DNA of 64,000 bases from Desulfatibacillum alkenivorans DSM 16219. GTDB taxonomy: Bacteria > Desulfobacterota > Desulfobacteria > Desulfobacterales > Desulfatibacillaceae. The stretch is taken from contig NZ_FQZU01000019.1 of assembly GCF_900142135.1 (NCBI RefSeq), positions 49,675 through 113,674 on the forward strand, in the 5' to 3' direction. The position numbers were made by a program, and so were the translations under genes. Of this stretch, positions 1 to 8,009 are shown in pieces. Below the pieces are notes generated by a model. It was not told the DNA's origin, did not search any database, and was given only the letters and a program-made list of their open reading frames with translations. The stretch's first letter is position 1. Each line of letters starts with the position of its first letter.

Positions 1-50
1 GCCGCCGCCTAAACCAACCAGCAAAACACAATCTGAGATCACAACTTAAC

Positions 51-102
51 CAGGGGCATACCCAGGACCGTATTTCTGCGTCCTGATTTAACCCCTGTTT
101 TG
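51..102 (+). terminator. Hairpin, possible terminator of a gene left of the window
   Basis: An outer stem (CAGGGG at 51-56 with CCCCTG at 92-97) encloses an inner stem (AGGAC at 64-68 with GTCCT at 80-84), followed by TTTTG. It lies before the first gene, so it could end a transcript entering from outside. The T-run is short, so this is tentative. Confidence 0.3.
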
Positions 103-140
103 TGAAGTTTTCTTCATTTTCCAACATGGAGGTGAAATGG

Positions 141-959
141 ATGGACCTACAAGAACTACGTTCTCAACCCCATTTATCGTGCTCAAGCATCAGCCTTTAC
201 CTGGATTGCAGCTTAGCCTACAAATTCCGATACGTGGACCGGCTCAAATCAGAATCTGTATCGGATGCTCTGGTCTTTGGATCTGCTATTCATACCGTAT
301 TAGAACGATTTTACAACTCGCTCATGATCGGCGAAGTTATTCCCGTGGACGCCCTAGTTGACCTCTGGGAGCTGACCTGGAAGGAACACGCTCATGGTCG
401 TGACGAGATCCACTGGAAGCGGGGCAATGACTTCGACAAAGGTTTGGAAACCGGAGCCGGGTTATTGAGAGCATTCTCACAGAAATTCGAGGTGGTGGAT
501 ACAGCGATCATCTGCGTGGAAGAGGCGTTCAGTCTTGAGATTGAAGGTCTGGATATCCCGGTTATTGGGGTATTCGACCTTGTGCTTCAAGACCTGGCTT
601 CCGGGCTGGTTACCATCGTGGATCACAAAACCAGAGCCAAAGCCATGCCCGAAAGAGATGCAAACGAGTCTCTTCAGGCATCCATTTATGCTCTGGCTGC
701 GAAGACCAACGGGTTCGGTTTCAATGACCTTCTCCTTCGCTTCGACTGCCTTATCAAGACGAAAGAGCCCAAATTCGAGCAGGTGTACACGACGCGATCT
801 GAACTTGAAATTTTTCAAGTTGCCCGGCTTATCAAACAAGTCTGGGCTGGAATACAGGCGGAGGTGTGGTTGCCTAATCTGGGCTCTTGGAAATGCTCTG
901 GATGTGGTTACAAGCAGGCCTGCCAGGATTGGATGCAGGAGGGATACGACCATGGATGA
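141..959 (+). CDS. RecB/Cas4-like PD-(D/E)XK nuclease
   Basis: A 272-aa nuclease-fold protein of the RecB/Cas4/AddB family, expected to cut or resect DNA ends. Visible family motifs are GSAIH (His51), GVFD (Asp146), DHKT (Asp161, Lys163) and QASIY (Gln179, Tyr183), the expected order for a PD-(D/E)XK active site. Cys23 near the N-terminus plus Cys252-x2-Cys255-x5-Cys261 at the C-terminus match the layout of the [4Fe-4S] cluster of Cas4 and AddB. The start at 141 has GGAGGT seven bases upstream; an in-frame ATG at 126 lies on top of that site. The stop overlaps the next gene by 8 bases. No cas genes are nearby, so a recombination or plasmid/phage role is more likely than CRISPR adaptation. Confidence 0.75.
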   Translation: MDLQELRSQPHLSCSSISLYLDCSLAYKFRYVDRLKSESVSDALVFGSAIHTVLERFYNSLMIGEVIPVDALVDLWELTWKEHAHGRDEIHWKRGNDFDKGLETGAGLLRAFSQKFEVVDTAIICVEEAFSLEIEGLDIPVIGVFDLVLQDLASGLVTIVDHKTRAKAMPERDANESLQASIYALAAKTNGFGFNDLLLRFDCLIKTKEPKFEQVYTTRSELEIFQVARLIKQVWAGIQAEVWLPNLGSWKCSGCGYKQACQDWMQEGYDHG

Positions 960-1233
960 TAAAACCGTCTCAACTGCACAGAACTGGCTGACCATCGACC
1001 AGGGCCATACCGAACTCAAACTGGTGGACCTGACTATGATTATGCACCGGCACTCCCCCGATAAGGTGCTTGAGTTCCTGGGATACCTCTGCCAGGATTA
1101 CGACCGCCACCTGAAACGCCATATCCGCAAAGACAAGACCGATCCCAGAATCAACGACATCGTAGCCAGGAGATTCCGGGTCAAAATGGCTCTGAATACT
1201 CTCCGTAACGCCATGACCAGGAAGGCTGCCTGA
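952..1233 (+). CDS. Hypothetical protein, 93 aa, overlaps upstream nuclease gene
   Basis: An unrecognised 93-aa protein. The start ATG at 952 has AGGAGGG just upstream, inside the end of the nuclease gene, and the two reading frames overlap by 8 bases, so the pair is probably translationally coupled. The C-terminal half is rich in Arg and Lys and could bind nucleic acid (inference only). The pairing with the nuclease suggests a partner or regulator. The frame is open further upstream, but that part is out-of-frame nuclease sequence. Confidence 0.6.
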   Translation: MDDKTVSTAQNWLTIDQGHTELKLVDLTMIMHRHSPDKVLEFLGYLCQDYDRHLKRHIRKDKTDPRINDIVARRFRVKMALNTLRNAMTRKAA

Positions 1234-1275
1234 TTACAGTTGCAAGATCTCGCAAGCCTAACTTTCCAGTCATTC

Positions 1276-1526
1276 TGGAGGGTATAGAGGGTTTGGATAC
1301 TTTTGCAGAGAAACCCCCTATAAGGGAGGTAATTTCCTATACCAAAGTTTACTACAAATCCCTCCAACTATCCCTACCCTCCCAAATATCAGCTTAAACT
1401 CCATGATCTAACCTGTTTCAAAGAGAGTAAAGAGGGTTTGAGGGTTTTGTATAGAAACTCCCTATAAGAGGAGGGGTAATTTTATATCTCAGAGTTTACT
1501 GCAAAAGGGTCTAACTCTCTCAACCC
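1276..1526. repeat. Two diverged copies of a ~105-bp structured intergenic unit
   Basis: Copy A (about 1276-1383) and copy B (about 1421-1526) share AGAGGGTTT, AGAAAC followed by CCCTATAAG, GGTAATTT, and AGTTTACT followed by GCAAA or ACAAA, in the same order and spacing. Within each copy, purine-rich GAGGG tracts at the left face pyrimidine-rich CCCTC tracts at the right, so each could fold into a long imperfect hairpin. The block fills most of the 1234-1645 gap between two plus-strand genes. It could be an origin/iteron-like region, a regulatory element or a structured RNA; the sequence does not decide. Confidence 0.6.
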
Positions 1527-1645
1527 TCTTGAACATCTCCTGTTCAAGCATCCCAACGATAAAAACTAACCACAACCGTTGACCGGGACGGATGGGACAA
1601 ATCCGACTGCCTCATTCGTCCCGGTTTCTATATGGAGAACACACT

Positions 1646-2038
1646 ATGAACGATAACCTTGCTACGCCGGAACGTCTGGAATCCGAATGTCAGGCACACT
1701 GGAAGCAGCTTGGCCTCAACTCGCCTGAAGATGTGCAGGCCTACATCCAGGCTATCTTCGATTCCTGCAATGACCAATCAGAAGTCATGTCCGCCTTGTA
1801 CGAGCTGCTCTTCCCTGCCTGGGACAACATCGACAAGATTAACGGCTACCCTGTTGTAGGAGAAGAATTCTGGCTGTTCGTTTCCAGGCGGTTCATTGAC
1901 TTCGACCGAATCCACCACCCGAGAGTCATGCCCGGTGGAGCTTGGATGAACATGGGCTTCGCTTCTGACAAGTCCCTTGCACCGTGGGAAATCAGCTTCA
2001 CCGGCTGCAATGCTGAACTGATCCCGCTGGCATCCTAA
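1646..2038 (+). CDS. Hypothetical protein, 130 aa
   Basis: An unrecognised acidic, soluble 130-aa protein rich in Trp, Phe and Tyr. No signal peptide or membrane segment is visible. The start at 1646 is chosen because TGGAGA lies eight bases upstream; an ATG 54 bases earlier lacks a site. It lies between the duplicated structured block and the DUF932 gene on the same strand, with only 51 bases to the latter, so co-transcription is likely. Probably an element-borne accessory protein. Confidence 0.55.
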   Translation: MNDNLATPERLESECQAHWKQLGLNSPEDVQAYIQAIFDSCNDQSEVMSALYELLFPAWDNIDKINGYPVVGEEFWLFVSRRFIDFDRIHHPRVMPGGAWMNMGFASDKSLAPWEISFTGCNAELIPLAS

Positions 2039-2089
2039 GCCGCCTGATTACCGATTACACTCATACCTTATTATAAAGGAGAACCTGTT

Positions 2090-3025
2090 ATGCAGACTAT
2101 GACCACCATGGAAGACGCCTGGAATCGAGTTTCTGAACTGTCCCAAAACTGCTTTGATGATCTGGTGCCTGTGAAAGACATCCGGTTTGAAGGCATCGAC
2201 AACATGTTCATCGGAGAAGAGCGCCACCCGGTTCGGACCACCGCTCAGAGGCAGATCGCTACTCGCCTGGGCGTACCTTATTCGTACCTGTCCAAATGCG
2301 ATGCTGATCTTCAAACCGAAAACCTGGGCTACTGGCTGACCAGGGAAAAGAACGACGATTTCTTTGTTCGCTTCGACGGGGCTGAAGTCAGGGCTCTGTT
2401 CACTCCCCGTTACCAGCCAGTCGATAACATCAGGGTCATGGAGCGACTCGATGAAATGGGATTCGGGCATGATATGGAAATTCAGTTGGCCCTGGACGCC
2501 GAGTTCATGTCGTTGTCGATCCCTGACCACGAGAAGACCTTTGCAGTGGGAAATGACGACAGGCTGACGCCGGGAATTACGGTCTGCAATTCAGAGGTGG
2601 GAAGAGCCGCCTTATCCATTGCAGCTTTCGTTCTGCGTCTGGTCTGCACCAATGGCCTGATTGCTAAAACGGCTGTATCCGCCTCTTATAGGCATATCAG
2701 TGCAAAGGTCATGGAAGTGTTCCCTGAAACCCTGCAACAGGTAGCCGGTGAGCTGGACGTGCAGCAAACGCGGTTCAGGCTGTCCATGGAAAGCCCGGTT
2801 GAAAATCCGTCCAACACTATTCACTCCTTTAATCGGCAATTCCAGCTTGCTGAGCCCGAGGTACAAGCAGTGGACTGGGCCTATCCTCAGGAAATGGAAC
2901 TTCCTGCAACAATGTTCAACGTAGTCAATACCTACACCAAAGCAAGCCAAGCCCCAGGACTCCCGGCTGAATCATGTCACCGGCTTGGTCGTGTGGGAGG
3001 TGCCATTTTGGGGATGGTGAAATAG
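2090..3025 (+). CDS. DUF932 (phage/plasmid-related) protein
   Basis: A 311-aa protein resembling the DUF932 / TIGR03299 group of phage- and plasmid-related proteins, whose exact role is unknown. The resemblance covers the central region, including the stretches around 'FTPRYQPVDN' and 'RLVCTNGL', which are typical of that group. AAAGGAGAA precedes the start. It is a soluble protein without membrane segments. DUF932 genes are usually found on mobile elements, often near recombination or RecB-like nuclease genes as here, which supports the accessory nature of this region. A strong hairpin follows the stop. Confidence 0.7.
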   Translation: MQTMTTMEDAWNRVSELSQNCFDDLVPVKDIRFEGIDNMFIGEERHPVRTTAQRQIATRLGVPYSYLSKCDADLQTENLGYWLTREKNDDFFVRFDGAEVRALFTPRYQPVDNIRVMERLDEMGFGHDMEIQLALDAEFMSLSIPDHEKTFAVGNDDRLTPGITVCNSEVGRAALSIAAFVLRLVCTNGLIAKTAVSASYRHISAKVMEVFPETLQQVAGELDVQQTRFRLSMESPVENPSNTIHSFNRQFQLAEPEVQAVDWAYPQEMELPATMFNVVNTYTKASQAPGLPAESCHRLGRVGGAILGMVK

Positions 3026-3054
3026 AAAACGAAGTTGCTGCTCTATGAGATTCG

Positions 3055-3079
3055 CCCCTGCCCCGAAAAGAGGCAGGGG
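3055..3079. terminator. Hairpin between convergent genes
   Basis: Perfect 8-bp stem (CCCCTGCC 3055-3062, GGCAGGGG 3072-3079) with a 9-base loop, placed 30 bases after the DUF932 stop and 11 bases beyond the end of the convergent gene. The T-tracts are poor on both strands, so termination efficiency is uncertain. Confidence 0.5.
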
Positions 3080-3089
3080 TTGATCCGAT

Positions 3090-4058
3090 TCATTCGATTC
3101 CAAGCGGTTGTCTCCGATTCTCGACATCAAATACCTGCCACTCCTGAAAACGTGCTATCTCATCATCGGCATATATCTTCAGGTTAATTTTCTTTTCACC
3201 CTTACCATCGACACTACATTTTCTTAAAAGCGACTTTGCTTCATCTGCATTTAAAAAAAGGTAAGAATAAGAGGCGCAATCTTCATTTTCCATTATCAGG
3301 GCAAGGTAGTCATTTGACTCCCAGTTTTCCCAATAGCTCTTAGATACCCCCCAAAACCATTTCATACGGGCTTGTTCTGTATGGGCGCTTGAATATTTGC
3401 ATAGGACTTGAGCGTCATTAAAAACAAGATGGGACTGACCTCTTACGACAAAGCCGCCGAATTGACTTTGGAGACTTTTCCCTAACGCCCTTTTCAATGC
3501 AGATTCCAGGGCTGGATCTCGCTGTTTACGCTGTGCTTTTGAGCGATAGGATGAGTGAGGTATTGTTTGTGGTTTATCCTCTTCCAACTGTTGGGTGAGT
3601 TGATCCATTTCATTCCCTCCCTGTTGAAGTTGATTGAAAAATGCGTTGACTGTTTCTTTGTGGGACTGGAATTTGTCCAATAGCACCTTTCTGAGCCCGT
3701 ACAGATCAGATTCTTCCAAAAGCATATCGATTTCATTGGCCTTTTTTCCAAGCTGGCGACAGTATTTGTCCATAATGGTCTGGGGGTCAGTTTTATTTCT
3801 AATCGCGACGATCCTAGTGGCCTTGGGTCTAGTTGCGCCCCCGACTACTATTTCGTGGATAACTTCTAGGATCTGCGCAAGAGCCTTCGGCACACTTCCA
3901 GGCAAAGTACGGGACTTTATACTAGAACCACGCTCACTAGTTGTAGTCCCAAAAAGCAGCCTATGTAAAACTGTGTTTGGTGTATCAACAAAAGGTTCCG
4001 CTTGCTCTTTAAGATAATTCATTATAATATCATCAATTTGTATTGTGTGCCTTTCCAT
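3090..4058 (-). CDS. Hypothetical protein with SeqA-N-like N-terminus
   Basis: A 322-aa protein of unknown function. The first ~35 residues ('IQIDDIIMNYLKEQAEPFVD' then TPNTVLHRLLFG) look like the small dimerising N-terminal module of SeqA, which also occurs in other DNA-associated proteins. The middle (about residues 100-190) is charged and probably helical or linker-like. The C-terminal ~130 residues are mixed alpha/beta with several aromatics. An N-terminal oligomerisation module joined to an unknown effector domain is common in restriction or regulatory proteins, so a DNA-directed role is a reasonable guess. It is convergent with the DUF932 gene. Confidence 0.55.
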   Translation of the reverse strand: MERHTIQIDDIIMNYLKEQAEPFVDTPNTVLHRLLFGTTTSERGSSIKSRTLPGSVPKALAQILEVIHEIVVGGATRPKATRIVAIRNKTDPQTIMDKYCRQLGKKANEIDMLLEESDLYGLRKVLLDKFQSHKETVNAFFNQLQQGGNEMDQLTQQLEEDKPQTIPHSSYRSKAQRKQRDPALESALKRALGKSLQSQFGGFVVRGQSHLVFNDAQVLCKYSSAHTEQARMKWFWGVSKSYWENWESNDYLALIMENEDCASYSYLFLNADEAKSLLRKCSVDGKGEKKINLKIYADDEIARFQEWQVFDVENRRQPLGIE

Positions 4059-4361
4059 GTCATCCTCCTTGTATATTGGAGTTCCTATCAGAGCCTAATA
4101 AGTTTCTTAGCAAAGAATTCATTGGAGGTCAAGTAAAAAACTAACTTACTTCTCTTGCTTATGTATTATGGATTATTCCAGAGCGTCTTTATCAATCTTA
4201 ACTTCTATGCAAAAGTTAATATCCTCAATTTTCTAAATCCAACACAAATTCAATCACTTAACCACAATACCACCCTTGCGCCCTAAAACCGCTAAAATTT
4301 TTCATTAACTTTCCCACTCCATACGTCACCAAACTTAACATTACAAAAGGGAGACCTCTCT
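4059..4361. other. AT-rich divergent intergenic region
   Basis: About 300 bases between the divergent starts of the SeqA-N-like gene and the small recombinase. It is strongly AT-rich and must hold promoters for both. No clear -35/-10 pair, inverted repeat or small gene could be singled out; only the ribosome-binding sites at the two ends are obvious. Confidence 0.4.
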
Positions 4362-4964
4362 ATGGACAAGAATACCCGAAATCCGAATCATCCCAAGAAG
4401 GGGTCTCGAATCAGAGTGGACCCTATTCGGAATGAAGCTGACATAAACGCAATCAAGAAACTTCTGGCTGATAATCCTCGTGACCTTCTGCTCTTCACCA
4501 TCGGCATCAATAACGGTCTCCGGGCTGGCGATCTTTTAAAATTAAAAGTTGCCCAAGTTCGGAAACTTAAACCGGGCCAGACCATAACGATCATAGAATC
4601 CAAGACGGGCAAAGAGAACATTCTCATGGTCAACAAGGCAGTGGCTAAAGCGATCAAGGCATACATGGATCAGGCTGCTCCAGGGGATCACGATTATCTC
4701 TTTCCCAGTAGGAAGACTGGGCAAGCCCTAACGGTCCAGGCTGTGAATGCTCTGGTTAAAAAGTGGACCAGGGCTATCAACCTGGACGGCAATTATGGGT
4801 CACATACATTGAGAAAGACTTTTGGATTTATGCAAAGGGTTAAGTACGGGGTTGGATTCGAGCTTCTGGCTAAGCGCTTCAATCACTCCAACCCGAGCAT
4901 TACCATGCGGTACCTGGGGTTGAGCAGTGAAGAGGTTGTGGACGTATTGATGAATGAGATTTGA
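4362..4964 (+). CDS. Minimal tyrosine recombinase (catalytic domain only)
   Basis: A 200-aa tyrosine recombinase/integrase-family protein that would act on DNA by site-specific strand exchange. All hallmark residues are visible: Arg54 (NNGLRAG), His148 and Arg151 (SHTLRK), His175 and Tyr184 (HSNPS...MRYLGL), plus a likely beta-hairpin Lys in ESKTGK. Normal integrases have 300-400 residues; here the N-terminal core-binding domain is missing, with only ~30 basic residues ahead of the catalytic fold. AAAGGGAGA precedes the start. It may be a resolvase-like or regulatory recombinase of the element, distinct from the full-length integrase at 15347-16456. Confidence 0.8.
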   Translation: MDKNTRNPNHPKKGSRIRVDPIRNEADINAIKKLLADNPRDLLLFTIGINNGLRAGDLLKLKVAQVRKLKPGQTITIIESKTGKENILMVNKAVAKAIKAYMDQAAPGDHDYLFPSRKTGQALTVQAVNALVKKWTRAINLDGNYGSHTLRKTFGFMQRVKYGVGFELLAKRFNHSNPSITMRYLGLSSEEVVDVLMNEI

Positions 4965-5082
4965 AGGAGAGGGATGCTCCCATGCAATGAAGTGAAGGGT
5001 GGGGGCATCAACAAAACGAATTGAAAAAATGACAGAATAGGGGTAGCATAAGTATACTCACATTCCAAACTTGGAGGCTGTC

Positions 5083-5673
5083 ATGAGAAATCAATGGTAC
5101 GGAGATGGGCGGGATCTCATAAAGTGGGGGACGCTTATAAGTATTGCTCAATCTCAAAATTTTACCAAAATAATTCAAGTAGCCTACTTCAGACCTGACT
5201 CCCAACGCCCTATTATAAAATCCAATAATAGTCTAATTGAAATACCCGATTCTGTGTATAACCATTTTAGAAATATCAACGACATCAAGCGCCTTTCATG
5301 GTTTACAGGTATAGACATTGAAGTTATTGATGATTTATATGACAAACGAAAACGGATGGACTACACAGAGAAAATGCTGCCCAGAATTACCGGCAATAAT
5401 GGCCCATTGCTTGTTTTTTTAGATCCTGATACCGGTTTGGCGGTTAAGAATCCGGGCAACAAGCATGTTACAGTTGAAGAGGTTGCTACCATTTGGAATG
5501 CTCTGAAACCTTCTGACTGCTTGGTGCTATATCAGCACAGCTTTAGAGATACCGATTGGTTAGAAATCAAAAAAGCTGAATTCGAGAGTGCCATAGGGTG
5601 CAATGATGTTATATCGTACAGATCAGTAAAAGGGGGCACGGATGTAGTTTTTTTCGCAGCAATAAAGCCGTAG
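5083..5673 (+). CDS. Hypothetical protein with DPDTG motif
   Basis: An unrecognised 196-aa soluble protein. The N-terminus carries 'YGDGRDLIKWGTL', and a central hydrophobic strand ends in FLDPDTGL, followed later by LVLYQH. Together these suggest an alpha/beta fold with an acidic active-site loop, and similar small proteins are known on mobile elements. The start at 5083 is preferred over 5071 because GGAGG at 5073-5077 lies five bases upstream of it. No function can be assigned. Confidence 0.55.
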   Translation: MRNQWYGDGRDLIKWGTLISIAQSQNFTKIIQVAYFRPDSQRPIIKSNNSLIEIPDSVYNHFRNINDIKRLSWFTGIDIEVIDDLYDKRKRMDYTEKMLPRITGNNGPLLVFLDPDTGLAVKNPGNKHVTVEEVATIWNALKPSDCLVLYQHSFRDTDWLEIKKAEFESAIGCNDVISYRSVKGGTDVVFFAAIKP

Positions 5674-5973
5674 CCGATTCATCAACCACATAGAATGTAA
5701 GCCCGAAAAGCACACTAAGTATTTCATTTATATGCTTTAGGGCACATCGGTATTGTTCTCTTTGGGCTCTTTGATGGTATCAGCAACAGATATATGGAAC
5801 CTTTCCGGGAGAAAAACCTTCAGCTACTCTCCTCCACAAATCGCCAGAACTCTTGACAAAAAAGTGCTTCCAGATTCTTTTTTTCGGCGATTGAAAAGTC
5901 CCGAGTATAGTGCTATTCATTCTCATAAATTTTTGTACAATCCCGAATCTTTTACACTCAGAGATAGTGTGCC
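5674..5973. other. Non-coding gap upstream of DUF6933 gene
   Basis: About 300 bases between two plus-strand genes. Short open frames occur on both strands but lack ribosome-binding sites and recognisable protein composition. No repeat or convincing promoter was seen. Confidence 0.4.
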
Positions 5974-6462
5974 ATGATAATCCGCTACTCCGCCAAACTG
6001 GCAAAGAAGCTCAAAGAGATTCCAAACGAACCAATGCCGCTTGATCCCAATCCTTTTCTGGATTGGAGCGGGCATCTGTTTTCAGCTGAACGAACCCAGT
6101 TCATCATTATGGTCAACACGGCGTCTCTTTATTCCACCGTCATGTATGGGCGGGGTATAACCGACTTTTCAGAATTTATGAGATACTGGCCCGGCTTCCT
6201 GAGAGACACCATGAAGCACGATGGGCTTCAGATGATTTATGACCGTATCGTTGGCCCAGCTATGGGGAAGTTTACCCCTTCCAAGGCTTTGAACAAGTCA
6301 GTAACTGCCTCCATTAACAATCTTGTGGAAAATGCTAAAGTCGACCTGATCTATCATGAGTTGTCCCCCTTGGATGTCGCTGGAAAACTAAATACAATCG
6401 TAAGACCAACGGATAAAGGTTTGCTGAGGACTAAAGAAATATTTGCCGGGATGAAATTGTAA
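5974..6462 (+). CDS. DUF6933-like protein
   Basis: A 162-aa protein resembling the DUF6933 group: a short N-terminal strand (MIIRYSAKLAKKL), a 'DWSGHLF' segment and a hydrophobic 'FIIMVNTASLYSTVMYGRG' stretch in the usual order. Its function is unknown. The ribosome-binding site is weak. The gene ends just before a strong bidirectional hairpin and converges with hsdS. It is probably accessory cargo. Confidence 0.55.
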   Translation: MIIRYSAKLAKKLKEIPNEPMPLDPNPFLDWSGHLFSAERTQFIIMVNTASLYSTVMYGRGITDFSEFMRYWPGFLRDTMKHDGLQMIYDRIVGPAMGKFTPSKALNKSVTASINNLVENAKVDLIYHELSPLDVAGKLNTIVRPTDKGLLRTKEIFAGMKL

Positions 6463-6476
6463 AATCTTGCAACTGG

Positions 6477-6500
6477 AAAAATGAAGAACCTTCATTTTTT
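6477..6500. terminator. Bidirectional terminator between DUF6933 gene and hsdS
   Basis: Ten-bp perfect stem (AAAAATGAAG 6477-6486, CTTCATTTTT 6490-6499) with a 3-base loop. It gives a T-tract on both strands. It overlaps the last codons of hsdS, so it can stop plus-strand transcripts and also lies at the end of the hsd operon. Confidence 0.7.
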
Positions 6501-8009
6501 CCGCCTCCCACGCCCCTTTTTATTCCCTATCTTCGCCTCTCGTTCAGCCCTTATCCGCGCCAAAAGCACAGATGCAGGTTCGTCATTCGGGTCTTGTGGG
6601 ATCAGTTCACCACGGAATGCTTTGGAGAGGATGGATTGGCATTGAGAATCAAGGAGTCTATTCGCCTGAAGCATTCTAATTTTCACATTGTCTGAATAAT
6701 CCAAAAGTCGCTGAATTTTATTCACAATTACTGCTTGCTCTTCAGAAGAAGGTACAGGTATCTCTGCTTTTTTCATCGAACCAACATTAAAGTGTGGCTG
6801 GGCATTTCCAACCTTTCTAAGGTTAAGAGCATCCTTGAAAAACGGTGAATTTACGTACAAGGAAGCGAAGAAAGGATTTAGTCCGGTGAGTGGTCTGGTA
6901 ATCACCAAATCCGAACAATTCGATTGCCCTGCATCAGTGGGATACACACAAGAATCACCAACATTGACCCCTGAGCGCACAACCAATATCTCGCCGCCAT
7001 AGAGCCTGCTTTTCTTGAGCTTCTCATCAAAATCTTCCAGTATGTAAGCTAAATTTTCTTGCTCATAGCCATAAGGTCTTACGTTCTGGCAACGGAGAAA
7101 TGGGATGCCATTTTCAACATACCTTGATTTCATCGGGCCAACATGCCCAACAGTTATCTCCCAGGCACATTGCTCAAAGCTCGCCCAACACCACCCCTCC
7201 GGCAATTCGGGCAGATCTGTCTTATCCACCGGCTCCGGTTCTTTATATTTCTTTTTCCATTTGTCGTCTTTGGGGGTTTTGCCTTTGGCTTCCATTTTAG
7301 CAAGTTCAGCTTCCTCCCAAAGGCGGCGGCGTTCTTTTTTTATCTTTTCCAGAAGAACGGATGCTGGCTCCACATCCGGGTTTTGGGCTCTCCATTCAGC
7401 GGTTAAATCACCACGAAAAGCAGACGCAAGAACTGATTGCCTGAATTTCTCCAATAAGGGCGGTATGGCTTCCAGAGCTTCCCTCGCCCGGTTTGACTTT
7501 TCTTGGAGTGCTTCTATCTTGGCAACTATTCGGGATTGTTCGTTCAGAGGCGGCAGGCTAATTACAAATTTTTTAACTTCTTGTGGTCTGCACCGGGTAA
7601 GTGAGCCGCCAACGCCAGAAACATTAGCACAAAGATTTTCTCTAAATTTCTCTTCTCTCAATCTGTGCATCATAAACCTTGAGTCAATGTCCTTGTTTCT
7701 GAGCACGATCCATTCGGTAGAGGCAATTTGAGGGTAGTCCTTTTTAGGGCCTACGAGCCAAACTCGATTTATTCTTGGATTGATTTTACAGAGCAAAACA
7801 TCTTCAGGAATAACGCTCTGCTTATTTGAGCCCACCTCTTTACCCTTTACCATTTCAGGGGCATCATTTGGATAGGCTGGAACGCTCCATAGCTCGAATG
7901 TAGTTTCCGGTGATTCGGATGGTTTGATTAAAGTAGTTTTCTGAATCCCAAGGACTTCCAAGGACGCGGTAGCCCATCCCAGAGGCAATTTTTCAGGAAG
8001 ACTTCCCAT
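6492..8009 (-). CDS. hsdS: Type I restriction-modification specificity subunit HsdS
   Basis: A 505-aa specificity subunit that picks the bipartite DNA target for the HsdRMS complex. Two target-recognition domains are visible (about residues 1-150 and 270-410), each followed by a conserved helical spacer. The spacers contain 'PPLNEQSRIVAKIE' and 'EEQAVIVNKI', and both end in AFRG(D/E)L followed by EPASVLL, the classical internal repeat of HsdS. The length is at the upper end of normal because a charged KKKYKEPEP-type insert precedes the second domain. The start overlaps the end of hsdM by 17 bases, so translation is coupled. No truncation or inverted duplicate hsdS was seen. Confidence 0.93.
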   Translation of the reverse strand: MGSLPEKLPLGWATASLEVLGIQKTTLIKPSESPETTFELWSVPAYPNDAPEMVKGKEVGSNKQSVIPEDVLLCKINPRINRVWLVGPKKDYPQIASTEWIVLRNKDIDSRFMMHRLREEKFRENLCANVSGVGGSLTRCRPQEVKKFVISLPPLNEQSRIVAKIEALQEKSNRAREALEAIPPLLEKFRQSVLASAFRGDLTAEWRAQNPDVEPASVLLEKIKKERRRLWEEAELAKMEAKGKTPKDDKWKKKYKEPEPVDKTDLPELPEGWCWASFEQCAWEITVGHVGPMKSRYVENGIPFLRCQNVRPYGYEQENLAYILEDFDEKLKKSRLYGGEILVVRSGVNVGDSCVYPTDAGQSNCSDLVITRPLTGLNPFFASLYVNSPFFKDALNLRKVGNAQPHFNVGSMKKAEIPVPSSEEQAVIVNKIQRLLDYSDNVKIRMLQANRLLDSQCQSILSKAFRGELIPQDPNDEPASVLLARIRAEREAKIGNKKGRGRRKK

